This document shows, in pieces, positions 21,199 to 34,375 of a stretch of 64,000 nt of DNA. Source of the stretch: Chionoecetes opilio (Eukaryota; Arthropoda; Malacostraca; Decapoda; Majidae). A program made the translations under genes and the position numbers. The stretch's first letter is position 1, and each line of letters begins with the position of its first letter. Location of the stretch: contig JACEEZ010019855.1 of the NCBI GenBank assembly GCA_016584305.1, positions 1 through 64,000 of the forward strand. The letters are read 5' to 3'. The notes under the pieces are model-generated. The model had not been told where the DNA came from, made no database searches, and saw nothing but the letters and a program-made list of their open reading frames with translations.

Positions 21199-22135
21199 AT
21201 AGATATATATATATATATCATCGGATCATATAGACTGTGTTTATCAGTATATAGATTATCTTGTGATCTTCGGTGTCAAATGGTTGTTCTATAATATTAT
21301 CTAAATAAAAACAAGTAAAACACACTAAAGAAATGCTCATTAAGAGAACTAGAAGATATATGCATTTCACTTAAATTCTTCGCCATTTTAAAATTTTGTG
21401 CGTGTCAACTTTTAATCATTGGAGGGTATCAATAGAAGCGCAATTTTATTATCATATTCCATTGCTGCCTGTGTTTCATGTTTATCTGTAATAAATTAAT
21501 TTAAAACCATGCTAAATTAGCGTTAACTACATAAATAAAATCATCAATCGGGTAATATTTCCCGATTGATGAGTTTATTTTTATTTAGTCACGCTAATTT
21601 TAAAATGGGTACTAATTCATTCTCATCAGAAAACGAAATATATAAGTAATATAATGTGAACTATCATCAATCGGGAAAATTAACTCGTGATTATGATTAT
21701 TATTTCTTTTAGTTACACCGCTAATTTAATGCATGGTGTCTAATTAAGGTTATCAGATCACGAAATAGTAATGAATAGTCTAATAAAATTCGCTTCTATT
21801 GAACCCTTCATGGTAAAGTTGATAGCTGCAACAGTTTTTAAATTGCAGAAGAGTTAGGAATATTAAGTTCATGCATATTTCTATCATAGGTCTCGTGAAA
21901 ATGGATTTCTTTAGCGTGTATTTACTGCTCGTTTTTTTATTTGTAATCAATATTATATAGAACAACATTTACGAGATTATCAAGTCTATCATATATACTG
22001 AACTAAACCAGTCTATAAATTATAGTACAATAGACCACTATATCTCTTTTGGTCGGGTGCCTCGCAGGCCCCTAATGCAGCCCCAAATTCAAACATTGTC
22101 GCGTGACAGTCCCAGTATACAGGGGTCTATGATTA
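20985..22135. mobile_element. Long inverted-repeat (foldback) structure, about 1.15 kb
   Basis: The left half reads, in order: a GC-richer patch (20,985-21,085), a TA repeat (21,085-21,215), ATAGACTG (21,230), GGTTGTTCTATAATATTA (21,282), TATGCATTTCACTTAA, TCAATAGAAGCG..ATTTTATT (21,428) and ACCATGC.TAAATTAGCG. The reverse complement of the right half (22,135 back to about 21,664) gives the same landmarks in the same order, with many indels. The centre holds three copies of CCCGATTGATGA (21,539, 21,560, 21,664; first and third inverted relative to the second) and a partial direct copy of the right arm. No coding potential. It fits a foldback transposon or a large MITE. Confidence 0.75.
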
Positions 22136-22149
22136 ATATATACATATAA

Positions 22150-22565
22150 TATATATGTAGTAGTCTTAATTTATGTTGTATGTATGTGTTGTATGTATGT
22201 ATGTATTGTATGTATGTATGTATGTATGTATTATGTATGTATGTATGGTATGCTATGTATGGTTATGTATGATTATGTTATGTATGTATAGCATATATAT
22301 TATAATATATATATACTCAATATATATTACCATAAATATCTAGATATTACTATATCTATATATTATAGTACATCATATATCTATATATAACTAGATATCT
22401 ATATATATATATAGTATATATATATAAACTATTATATATCTATATATATTGTAATTATTATAATAGATATAATAGATATAATATATATATATATATTCCT
22501 ATATAATATAACTATCTTATATAATATAATATATCATATATATAATACTTATATATATATACTAT
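22150..22565. repeat. (TATG)n then (TA)n microsatellites
   Basis: A GTAT/TATG tetranucleotide repeat (22,165-22,285) passes into a TA-rich tract with ATCTATAT interruptions (22,290-22,565). Confidence 0.9.
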
Positions 22566-22679
22566 AATTATAATTCTTGCCCATATGTGATTTAGTTACA
22601 TAATATATAAATTTACTAACACTAAGTGCTTTACCTCCATTTGCAATATATGCACGGAACAGTATTACCTCAATTTGTT

Positions 22680-22822
22680 TTTTGGGGTTTCGCGACTAGC
22701 GGTTGCCGAAGTTTTGAACTTCAAGAAATTTGGCTGACTTGCGGTTGCGGAACATAAGGATTGGGGTTTGCGGGAATTTGCGTTTGCGAAGTGGATTTTT
22801 GTTTGCGGTGCCCACTCTTTGT
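22680..22822. repeat. Fragment of the GTTTGCGGAAG / TGGGCAC repeat family
   Basis: Contains TTGCGGTTGCGGAAC, GGGTTTGCGGGAATTTGCG and ends GTTTGCGGTGCCCACTC, whose reverse complement (GAGTGGGCACCGCAAAC) resembles the left end of the element at 17,696. It is a second, more decayed copy in opposite orientation. Confidence 0.6.
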
Positions 22823-23185
22823 ATAAATGCACATAAGGGAAAATGACAAAAATAGGGAAAAATAAATTTGTCCAGAAAAAACTATTTTTGCGTTTACGCT
22901 CGTGTACAGGCTCGTTGTATGTTTCCATCTCTCTTTCATTTTTGGGGTACTGTTTTTGATAGGGATTAATTTATATGCGATGATAAATTACAGAAAATTG
23001 GACGTAATGTCCATCACAAGCTATATTTATATATATTTTTTTGTCTGTTTTATGTCACTTATTGGTACTATATTTCTTCCACAACTCTGTTTTATAGACG
23101 GCAAAAATACATATATTTCATTTTAATATTCAAACACTGATCATTTGTGCATACAAAGTAATTGAAGAGGAACATTAGAACATCT
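22823..23185. other. No feature seen
   Basis: AT-rich sequence. A short plus frame (22,902-23,126) is hydrophobic, but only as expected from T-rich DNA. Confidence 0.5.
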
Positions 23186-23635
23186 ATGTAACAGTAGTAG
23201 TTGTAAATAGTAGTACTGTAGTAGTATAGTAGTCGTAGTATAGAACGTAGTAGTAGACGTAGTAGTAGTAGACGTAGTAGTATTAAGACGTAGTAGTTAA
23301 CGTGTACTAATAGACGTAGTAGTAGTAGATGTAGTAGTAGTAGACGTAGTAGTAGTAGACGTATTAGACTAGTAGTGACGTATTAGTAGTAGACCGTAGT
23401 AGTAGACGTAGTATGTAGTAGACGCTAGTAATTACATATATACGTAGTAGTAGTCAGACTTAGTAGTAGTAGACGTAGTAAGTTAGTTAGATTAGTATGT
23501 ACTAGACGTAGTAGTTAGTAGGACGTAGTAAGTAGTAGACTAGTAGTATTAGAACGTAGATAGTAGTAGACGTACATCTAGTAGAGCGTAATGTAGTAGA
23601 GCGTAGTAAATAGTAGATGTAGTAGTAGTAGAGAC
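23186..23635. repeat. (GTA)n minisatellite with GTAGTAGTAGAC dodecamer
   Basis: A GTA/TAG trinucleotide array in which every third or fourth triplet is GAC, giving a GTAGTAGTAGAC unit repeated dozens of times with indels. Confidence 0.9.
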
Positions 23636-24117
23636 AGCAGGCCCCAACATATTATATTCTTCTAAAGTAAATGAGTCCCAATTCTACTCGCAGAACCGTG
23701 TCAGTGTCAAATCTAATTATATTTCTCTAGTGAATTCGAAAAAAAGATACCAAAAAAGATATACATAACATCATTCTTATCATGCGGCAAAAAAATAATT
23801 ATCTAAACTTCTATATAGAATTTTTTTACGTATATTGATGCACCCTTTCATATATTTAGCTACTTTTTTCTCTATGTGTATATATTTCCATTCTTGCTCT
23901 GTTTTCGTTTATTTTTTTTTTTCTTTTTTGTTTTTCGTAAAGTTTATGCTTTTTAATTCCCAATTTTTTTCTCAATTATATGTTACGCCGAATTTAATTT
24001 CATCTTTTCCATCATCAATTTCCTTTCATTCTTTCCTTTTCCTAACACTTGGCAGTTTCTCTCTTAGACTTGTTGATGGTCGTGGCCTGCCCCACCAGCA
24101 CAAGAAGACAAACCACA
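23636..24117. other. T-rich stretch, no gene seen
   Basis: AT- and T-rich. A plus-strand open frame starting at 23,835 is Phe/Ser/Leu-rich and then runs through the CA repeat, so I do not regard it as coding. Confidence 0.5.
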
Positions 24118-24377
24118 CAATAAACGCACGCACGCACGCACGCGCATCGCACTCACGCACGCACAGCGCACACGCACACACCACACGCATCCACAGGCAC
24201 ACGCACAAACACGCACGTACCCACACAGACACAGTGACACAGACACAGACACAGATATATGACACATACAATCACACACACAGACCGAGACCCACAGCTC
24301 ACACACACACACAGACCAGACACAGACACACACACAGACACACACACACACACACGCACGTATACGCTGAATAACAG

Positions 24378-24410
<33 letters not shown>

Positions 24411-24440
24411 ACACCCACACACATCCACACACACCACAGA

Positions 24441-24481
<41 letters not shown>

Positions 24482-24665
24482 CGTACACAACAGACACAGA
24501 CACAGACCAGACACAGTACACAGACACAGAACATGCACACACACAAAGAACAGAGACACACAGCCACACACACATCCCACACAACACGTACACACACAGA
24601 CACAGACTCAGACACAGACACGACACAGAAACAGAGCACCAGCCTACCACACACACACACACAAC
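24118..24665. repeat. (CA)n / (CGCA)n / (CAGACA)n compound microsatellite
   Basis: Starts with GCAC tetranucleotides, then CAGACA and pure CA runs with interruptions across about 550 bases. Confidence 0.95.
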
Positions 24666-25289
<624 letters not shown>

Positions 25290-26370
25290 CTGGGAGTGCA
25301 CTGGCGCCCTACTGCAGGCTCTAATCCAGGACACTACCTTCAAGACATGACCTTACGGTGTGATCAACGGCCACACTTCCATCAGCAAACCCATCCAAAG
25401 CCAGCGTCCCCGCAGGGCACGTTCTCTGGCCTCTTCTGTGGAATGTCTATTTCAATGACATTCCCGCTCTTCCTGAGGGCCAGGCCATAGGCTGATGACG
25501 GCACCCATTGCCTTCCCCCTGGCGACAGACGTACTGGCAGCACACTGTGTGCAGCATCAACCTGGCATTGTACACATCGATCACCTGGAGTAGTCCCGTA
25601 TGGCAGGTCAGACCTGGCCTCTGACAAACCCGAGGCTCGGCGTATCTCCCCGCACAGCAAGACATCGCCAAACCTGCCTAACACGGACATACGGTGCTTG
25701 AGGGCATATCTACTCCCCTTCGAGATCCATCTGCACATTCTTGGTGTGAGCTTGACGCGGGACTGACCTTCACCAGTCATGCTCCAGGAGAGTTGCTATA
25801 AAAACTCGGCCTGGGACTCAGCGGTGGCCCCGGCGCTCTCCACATTCTAGATGCCAAGGGGGTTGAGTCCTGTACAAGGCTCAGGTATGTCCCCTTCCTG
25901 GACAGTATGCCCCCTATAGACATGGATCTTACCCTGCCCGCCCTCTTACCTGCCAACTAAACCGCGTCCAGAGAAGAGCCCAGCGACTGGATTAAGCGAC
26001 AACCGTTCCCCACCACGAGCCTGACTCCTTCCAACCCCTTCCAGGAGCGGAGGGATTGCAGGCTTATGTCATTGCACAAGGCACTCTAAATTTTCTCCCT
26101 CCACACGCCCCACCTGGCAGCTCATCAAGCTCCCCAGACCCCGCCGCCCCTTCCACTCCACCTGTGTCGCCCCACACAGACAGGAGCAAGTGAACTGTGC
26201 CCTTCTCCAGGACAGAGCACCACCTACGTTCCTTCGTTACCACCCGGTAGCGGGCCGTCTTGGAACCAGTTTAGTTCACCAAAACAGACTCTCACCACCA
26301 CACAGCCTATCGCTACAAGACTTTAAGCAGGGAGTGAACAGCTGGTTGATGGCCTAAAATATTATTAAAT
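25290..26370 (+). pseudogene. Degraded LINE reverse transcriptase remnant
   Basis: In plus-strand frames broken by shifts I can read HYLQDMTLRC, SPQGTFSGLF (the PQGS box region, near 25,408), WNVYFNDI in another frame (25,438-25,465), ALPEGQA, CSINLALYT, and later LNRVQRRAQRL (25,955) and CVAPHRQEQVNCALL (26,165-26,210). The end reads QDFKQGVNSWL near 26,320. This is the order expected for the back half of a non-LTR RT. It is more GC-rich than its surroundings. The clade cannot be fixed; a Jockey/CR1-group element is likely. The FADD box is destroyed. The minus frame at 25,382-25,780 is a shadow. Confidence 0.7.
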
Positions 26371-26522
26371 ATAAATGTCTGTTATTTATATTATATGTAG
26401 CTATAGATAGCTCTACGTGTAAACGCCTAGAGCTTTAGCTCTAATAACACCAAATGTTCCGTACAGTTTAAATATAAGAGAGAGAGAGAGAGAGAGATAG
26501 AGAGAGAGAGATAAGAGAGAGA

Positions 26523-26575
<53 letters not shown>

Positions 26576-26649
26576 CCACAGCTGAGGTGGGGCAAGGTAG
26601 GCCCGGAGAGTCTTTTCTTTTCCATATATTGAGGGGCAAACAAATATGT
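26371..26649. repeat. AT-rich spacer and (GA)n microsatellite
   Basis: 26,371-26,473 is AT-rich. 26,474-26,573 is a GA repeat. 26,574-26,649 is unassigned and leads into the satellite. Confidence 0.8.
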
Positions 26650-27319
26650 TCTTTTATCGTACGAAAAACTAATGAAACACGCTTTGCCATACACAGTTCT
26701 CTCCCATTAAATAAACTCTTACTCTTCTATTTAATAGCTTTATAATTATGTAATGTAAGCTCCTTATAGTGCCAATTATTCTAAACAAGCGATTTTAACT
26801 CCTTTGAATTATTTAGGAAAACAGCTGATCTATCACCGATTCACTCGCTCATATCATTGCAACAGAACAGCCACACATTTTATAGGTTTCTATTTTATCG
26901 CAATATTATGTTCCTTCACAACTACTTTTCTATATACCAATCCGCTACAGTTATTGACCCCCCAAAGGACACTAATTCCAAAAACCGCTGGGCAATCAGT
27001 ACCCGTTTATCTAACACTCAACTCGAGAACCCTCTTCCTCTGCATATTCATTCTCTTCCTTTCTGCTAAGCTCCTTATCGGTGGCAAATTCTTCCTCACA
27101 CAAACCGATTAATTCTATCACTTCAACATTTGTAAGTCCAACATCTCTATCTCCCCGCTACCCTAGCTACCCTCCGTTAAAATAACCACATTTTGTGAGG
27201 GGTGTTAATAAAAACGCAATTATCCAGTCCAAGTCACCTTTCCCTTCTACTTCATGCTCTCCCACACCATTAACCAAGCCCTATGACCCCCAGGCTTATC
27301 CTCCGTACAATTTTACTCA

Positions 27320-28050
27320 CACAATATAGCGTATCAACCTCCTATTGATACCTTCTGGTATTCTTTTGTTTTGTACACCTAATAATTTCTCGGGGCCGCA
27401 ACCAACCATTATCTTAGCCTGGTAGGTGTTTTTTCCCAGTTTTGACTTTCTCCTCCCCAAAACTGGCTGCAATCCTTTCACTTGTATTCTGACCCTTTTG
27501 TTCACAAGCCCGTTCAAAAAATACATTACACCCCTTGTCCCCCGCACGTTTATTTTTATGGAATAACAATGATACATAAAATATCATGCACAATAGCCAC
27601 TATTTTCAATCTCTATAAATACTTATACAATAATATTTGTGTAAAATGGCTGCATCCTGTCCAATTTTTGACACATTTTTTAATGTGCTTTTTTTCCACA
27701 CTGTGCACTTACACTACTTGAAACACCCGGGTTTTTTTGTGAGGCTTCTGCAATTTGCGTAAACTTCCATTTCTGCCCTGCCATATTTTGTTTCGCTCAT
27801 AAAATTGTACCAGTCTAGTTTTTTGTCCCCAGTTGCTGACATACTGTCCAAATTTCGACATTTTTGTGAGTCCTTCTGGTTCAAAAAAGAAAACATTGAA
27901 ATACTTGAAAAAACATTGTTTTCTGCAAGATTAAAATTTGATATCTAACCAATTTCCTGAAAACTACATATTTGTTAGCTATTTTAATTTGTAAAATATA
28001 GTTTGTAGCAACATATCCAAATCTATTTAGCTACATAGATCAAGAAATCG
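27320..28050. repeat. Divergent block 1 of the satellite (decayed)
   Basis: Block landmarks are still visible: CAACCTCCTATT (27,328), GGCTGCAATCC (27,462), two further GACA..TTTTT segments (near 27,670 and 27,860), and CTATTTAGCTAC at 28,024. Many substitutions to C and indels. Confidence 0.75.
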
Positions 28051-30919
28051 ACCTTTCACTTTGTAGAACAAAAACACCTCTTCGCCTGATAACTAGCTAA
28101 CATCATTGAAAACCCTGCCCTGACGCTTGTTTTGGTTTTATAGCCTCTGACACACATTATGAAAACTACTTGTATATATACAATCAGAACGCTACAGTTT
28201 TTAACCCGCCACTATGCACAACCGCTTGCAATAATCACCATTATCTCACAATACATACCTAATTACCTCCTCAATTTATTAGGTTAATGTAATTGTTTAA
28301 GCTCCTTAGAGGTGCAGAAATTATTTTACAAACAGCGGACTTTTCTACTTCCTGTTTGTAGGACAAACAGGCTCATAAATCACCGATACTAGCTAATATC
28401 ATTTGAAAAGCCAACTACATTTTGTGGGTTTATTCTAGTCGAATATGATAATTAAACACTACTTGTATATATACAAAATGAACTAGTACATTTTACAAGA
28501 AAACTATGAAAAACGCTTCAAATAATAGCCTTTTAATCCACACTCACTCACCCTCATTACTACTGCTTCTCTTTCTTGTTCGCTTAATGTATGTACGTCT
28601 ACTTATTAGGTGCAGTCTTACCCCTCTAAAGAGTATTTTTAATACTTCATTTGTGGAGAAACAAGCTTTATATATCAACCGCTACCTAGCTAATAGTCAT
28701 TGACAACACGCACATTTTATGGTTTTAATGAGATGCAATCTGATAGAGTCAAACTACTTGTATCTCTCGACCATAACAACCGCTTACCGTTTTACCAAGC
28801 AACCTAAATGACAACACGCTTGCACTATAGTCCGTTTCTATCACAATTAATACCCTCTTAAAACACTCTTTTTTTTACTAGCTTCATGTAATGATAAGCT
28901 ACTTATAGGTGCAAATATTCTAAAAGAGGATTTTATACACTCATTTGGTAGGAACACCTCTATCAAATATCCACCGCCAACAAAGCTAGCTCTCAATTGA
29001 AACACACTCACCTTATATGGTTTTAATAGGCAATATGAATTAGTACAAACTCCTTGTATCATAACGACTAACGCTTAAACAGTTTCCCATAAACTATGAC
29101 AAAACGCTTGTGCCAATATACCATTATCATCAAAATAACCTAACCTATTACTCCTCAATATTGTTTAGCTTAATGTAATGTCAGCCTCGCTTCTAAGGGT
29201 TCCAATTATTTTAAAACAGAGGGATTTTTATGACTTTTCCGTTTGTAGGCAACCGCTATATCTCACCGATCACTAGCTATCCTCATTGAAAACCCTACGT
29301 TTTTATGGGTTTATAGTCTAATATGATGAATTAACCACTACTTATATATTAAATAACTGTTACCAGTTTCCAAGCAAACTTCTGGAAAACGCCTTCAATA
29401 TACCTGTTGATATCGACAATAACATCACACTCTTTACTCTTCTATTTAAATTATCTTAAAGATGTAATGTACGCCCTACTTACTAGGTGCATCTTTACTC
29501 TAAAAAAAAAGCGTATTTTATACTTCACTTTGTAGGAAAAACCGCTACTATATCCCCGCTAGACATAGTACTCTCCTTGAAAACAAAACGCCTCACAACA
29601 TTTTATGGGTTTTCTGAGCAATATGCTAGTATAGGTAAAGCCTTCTTGTAATATCTACCATACCGCTACAGTTTTTTACAACAAGCAACGTATGAACAAC
29701 GTCTTGCAATATCAGCCGTTATTCCACAATTAATCGACCTCTTAACGTCTTTTATTACTTTCATAGCTTAATGTACTGTAAGCTTCCATTTATATACGGT
29801 GCCAACTTATTCTAAAAAGAATAGCTTTTCACAGACATCCCTTTGTAGGACACACAGCTTTATATTCCCCGGACAACAATCTAATATCCTTGAAAAACAA
29901 CTACATTCGTATGGGTTAAGGCAATTGGCTAATTAAAACCTACTTTGTAATATACACATAACGCTAGCAGTTTTCCCCAGCACCCTATGCAAAACGTTAA
30001 TGCCATAATCCCGTTATATCACAATTATAACCTCTTAACTCTTATATTTCATTAGACTTCATGTATTGTACACAAAAAAACAACATCTAACTTCTACGGT
30101 TGCAAGGTAATTCATTCTAAACCGTAGGATTTGATACTATCAACTTGTAGTGCCAACATCTATATTTCTCACCGTATAACCTAGCTACTCATCCTTAAAA
30201 CTACATTTTTCTTTGGTTTTCTAGCAATATTATAAGTAAAACTACTTGTACTTATACAATTACGCTACAGTTTTTCCCATACCCTCTGAACACACCTCAT
30301 TGCAATCTACAGTTATCTCCCAATCATCACCTCGTTACTCTTCTATTTAATCGCTTTCTGTTACTGTACGGCTCTACTTATGGATTGCAACTTATTCCTA
30401 AAAAGATGGATTTTTATTTCCACCTTTTTAATTTTTTTGGTAGTAAACACAGCTATATGATCACCGATACTAGCTAATTCATTGCAAACACCCCATTTTA
30501 TAGGTTTCTGTTATCCTTAGCAATATGACAGAGTAAACTACTACTTAGTTATAAGGGGCCCCTAACGCTCACCCGTTTTACACTAACCTATGAAACAACA
30601 ACAACCGGCTGGAGCACTCTACCGTTTCTATAAACACTAAATAACCTCTTACTCCTTCCATTTATTAGCCTTAATGTAATGTACGCTAGCTTTATATGTG
30701 CAATTACTTTCTGAACAAAGGCTTGTATCACCTTTGTTTCAATTTGTTCTGTAAAACAGCTCTATCATCCCCGATGCCTCGCTAAAATCATTGAAAAATA
30801 CCACATTTTGGTGGTCATGGACAAGCATTATTCTATAAGTATTCCTTCGTATTAAATGATCTACCACCACCAATCAACAGAAACTATGAACCACCGGTAT
30901 AAATATCCATTTTATTCCC

Positions 30920-31590
30920 CATTCGAGTATCACACGTCCTGCTTATATAGCTTGTCTTATTTTAACATGAAATATAAGATTTCTAACGAAAACAACCTTA
31001 ATCCCACATTTTGAATTTTCTCTAATCACCCACAAACGGGCTGATAATGTCAATTTTTCCGACGATTTTGTTGTTAGCCCGTTTCAAAAAATACATTAAC
31101 AACACTTGACGAACCCTTTTCTTTTTGATGCATCAATTGATACACATCCCTTTCATGAACAATACCTATTTTTCCAGCTCGTTAATATTCTGACTATATT
31201 GTGTAAAAGTGCTGAATCAGTCCACTTTTTGACATTTTTAAGGCTTTTTCAAACCAATGCATTAATAATACTTGAAGAACCCGGTTGTATTGCGTGACTT
31301 AACATTGATACTTTAATTTCATGGAAAATGCAATATATTTTAGCTCCTCACATTGTAAAGTAATCAGTTTGTGTACAAAGTTCTGAAATATGTCCCCTTT
31401 CGGACCTTTTTAGCCTTGCGCAAAAAACCTTATTGAAATCCTTGAAAAACACAATTGTTTTCAAAGATTAAAATTGATATCTCAATTTCATGCACCAATC
31501 CCATATTTATTTAGCTATTACTTTTGTAAACTATAGTTTTAGCAAATATCCACGGGGGCGCTCAGTTTAGCTACCTATCTTACCTATGAA
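30920..31590. repeat. Divergent block 2 of the satellite
   Basis: Three subrepeat markers, GGGCTGATAATGTCAA (31,039), GTGCTGAATCAGTCC (31,209) and TTCTGAAATATGTCC (31,381), end with a GTTTAGCTAC-type border near 31,566. Confidence 0.8.
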
Positions 31591-33779
31591 TACTACTTAC
31601 TTCAATTTGTAGCCAAAAAACCACCTCTTACACTGCTATACTATCTACACGATCATTGCCAACCAACTTCACCCTTTTTCTTTTTTTCTATAATATAACA
31701 ATATTGCGTTCTTCCCACACTACTTGTTCTACTACACTCAAGCGTCTCCAAGTTTCGCAAGCAACTATGACAACACGCTTTTGCACTATCACCATTATCT
31801 CCCACTACCTACCCTATTCCTCATCACTTGGGGTTATTAGCTTAATGTACTGTCACGCTCCTTATAAGGGTGCAACTTTCTTGTTAAACCTAGGACTTTT
31901 CTACTTCCGTTTGGTAGGAAACCCTCTATATCTCCAACCTGCTAACCTTCTAATCTCATTGCAACCACACCTACCGGAAGGAACATTTTATTTGTTTTAT
32001 ATCTAGCAACCTATTATATTCCCCTGCCTTGTATATATACCATGAACTGTTACCGTTTTCCAGAAACTATTGAAACAAACGCTTGGAACTAGTACCGTTT
32101 TATCACAGCACTCCCTCAATCCCCGTCTCTTACTCACATCTATCTATTTTTATTAGCTTACTGTCATGTACCTCTACTTATCGGGTTGCCTCTTCCTACT
32201 TCATCTAAAAAGAGTATTTTATATCACTTCAACATTTGTGTGTGCCACCATCTCTATATCCCCCTAACTAGCTATATCGCATTAACCCCCTACATTTTAG
32301 ACTGGGTTTATAGTCCCATATTATCAGTACAAACTCCTTGTATCTCTACACCATACGTCCTCCCAGACTTTACAATACCCTCTGAACAACGCATTATCTC
32401 CATATCCCGTTATCTCCCCATTAACTACCCTATTCTCCTCATCTTTTCTTTAATATCTTATTTACTTTACGGCTCTTATAGGTGCACATTATTCCTAAAA
32501 AGATGGATTTTACTTACCTCAATTTTGTAGGACACACCACGCTTATCTCACCAGACCACCAGCTAAACTCATTTGAAAAACACTACATTAATAAATGTGT
32601 TGATTATATCAATTTTGATAAGTAAAGACCTACTTTTATATAACAATACACGTAGCCAGTTTTACAAGCCACTATTTGACAAGCCCGTTTGCAATATACC
32701 GTTTATTGCACCCACAATTAACTAACCTCTTACTCTTCATATTTACATAGCTTAATTTCAATGTTCCTCTCCTTTATGGGACGGTTCCCTTATTCTAAAC
32801 GCGGATTTTTTTATACTTCAATTTGTAGGAAAACAGCTATATATCACCGATAACTACTAAATCATTGAAAACACAACATTTTATTGGGTTGATAGAGTAT
32901 GATAATTAAAACTACTTTGTTATATACAATAACGTTACCGTTTTACAAGAAACTATGAAAAACGCTTGCAATATCCCGTTATATCACAATAAATAACCTC
33001 TTCTCTTATATTTAATAGCTTATTGAATGTAAGCTACTTATAGGTCAAATTAACTAAAGATGATTTTCTATACTTCCATTTGTAGGAAAAACAGCTATAT
33101 ATCACCATAATTAGCTAAATATCTTAAAAAACACTACATTTTATGGTTTATAGCAATATGATAAGTAAACTACTTGTATCTATACAATAAACGCTAACAT
33201 TTTACAAGAAACTATGAAAAACCTTGCAATATACAGTTATATCAAATAAATAACCTCTACTACTCTTCTATTTATATCTTTATGTAATGTAAGCTAATTA
33301 TAGGTGCAAATTATTCTAAAAAGAGGAATTTTATACATTTAATTTGTAGGAAAAACACTATATTTCACCGATGAACTAGCTAATATCAATTGCAAACTAA
33401 AAACATTTTATAGGTTTATAAGAAAAAAAATATGTAAGGTAAAACTACTTGTATATATACATAACGCTACAGTTTATGTCAAGAAAATTATGAAAAACGC
33501 TGGCAATATACCGTTATATACAATAAATAACCTATTAACTCTTCTATTGATTGCTTATTAATGTTAAGCTACTTATAGGTGCAATTATTCTAAAAAAAGG
33601 ATTGTATACTTCAATTTGTAGGAAAACAACTATATATCACCGATAACTAGCTAAAATCATTGAAAAGAACAACATTTTGAGGGGTATAAAGCTTATCATA
33701 GGTAATTCTTCTATTAATGATATAACACAACAATTACAGAAACTATGAAAACAAAGTATCATATACAATTGTATCACAA

Positions 33780-34375
33780 TATAGAGTCAAACTCCTATTA
33801 TAAGCTTGGAGTAGTTTTTAAAATAGAAATTTCTACGAAAACAAACATTAAATACCAACATTTTGAATTTCTCTATCAAAAAAAGGGCTGAATAATTGTC
33901 AATTTTTCGACATTTTTTAGCCCATCACAAATAAAATTAAACCACTTGAAAAAACTTATTTTGATGAATAAATTGTACATAAATTTCATGAAAAATACAT
34001 ATTTTACGCTCTTAATATTATAAAATATAGTTGTGTACACAGTGCTGAAATAATGTCAAATTTTGACATTTTTAAGGCTTTCAAAATCATTAAGGAATGC
34101 TTGAAAAAACGTTGTTTTGAGGATTAAAATTTGATACTTAAATTTCATGAAAATGCATATTTTTAGCTCATAACATTGTAAGGTATAGTTTGTGTAAAGT
34201 TCTGAATAAGGTCAAATTTCGACATTTTTTAGCCTTTCCAAAAAAAACATTAATACTTGAAAAAACATTGTTTTAAGATTAAATTTGATATCTAGATTTC
34301 ATGAAAATACAATTTTAGCTATTATTTTGAAAATATAGTTGTAGCAAATATTCCAGCTATTTAGCTACATATATA
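33780..34375. repeat. Divergent block 3 of the satellite
   Basis: Starts ATAGAGTCAAACTCC, has three subrepeats (near 33,889, 34,044, 34,202) and ends at CTATTTAGCTAC. Confidence 0.85.

Noticed and set aside
25382..25780. 132-residue minus-strand frame
   Set aside because: Antisense to a readable plus-strand reverse transcriptase remnant.
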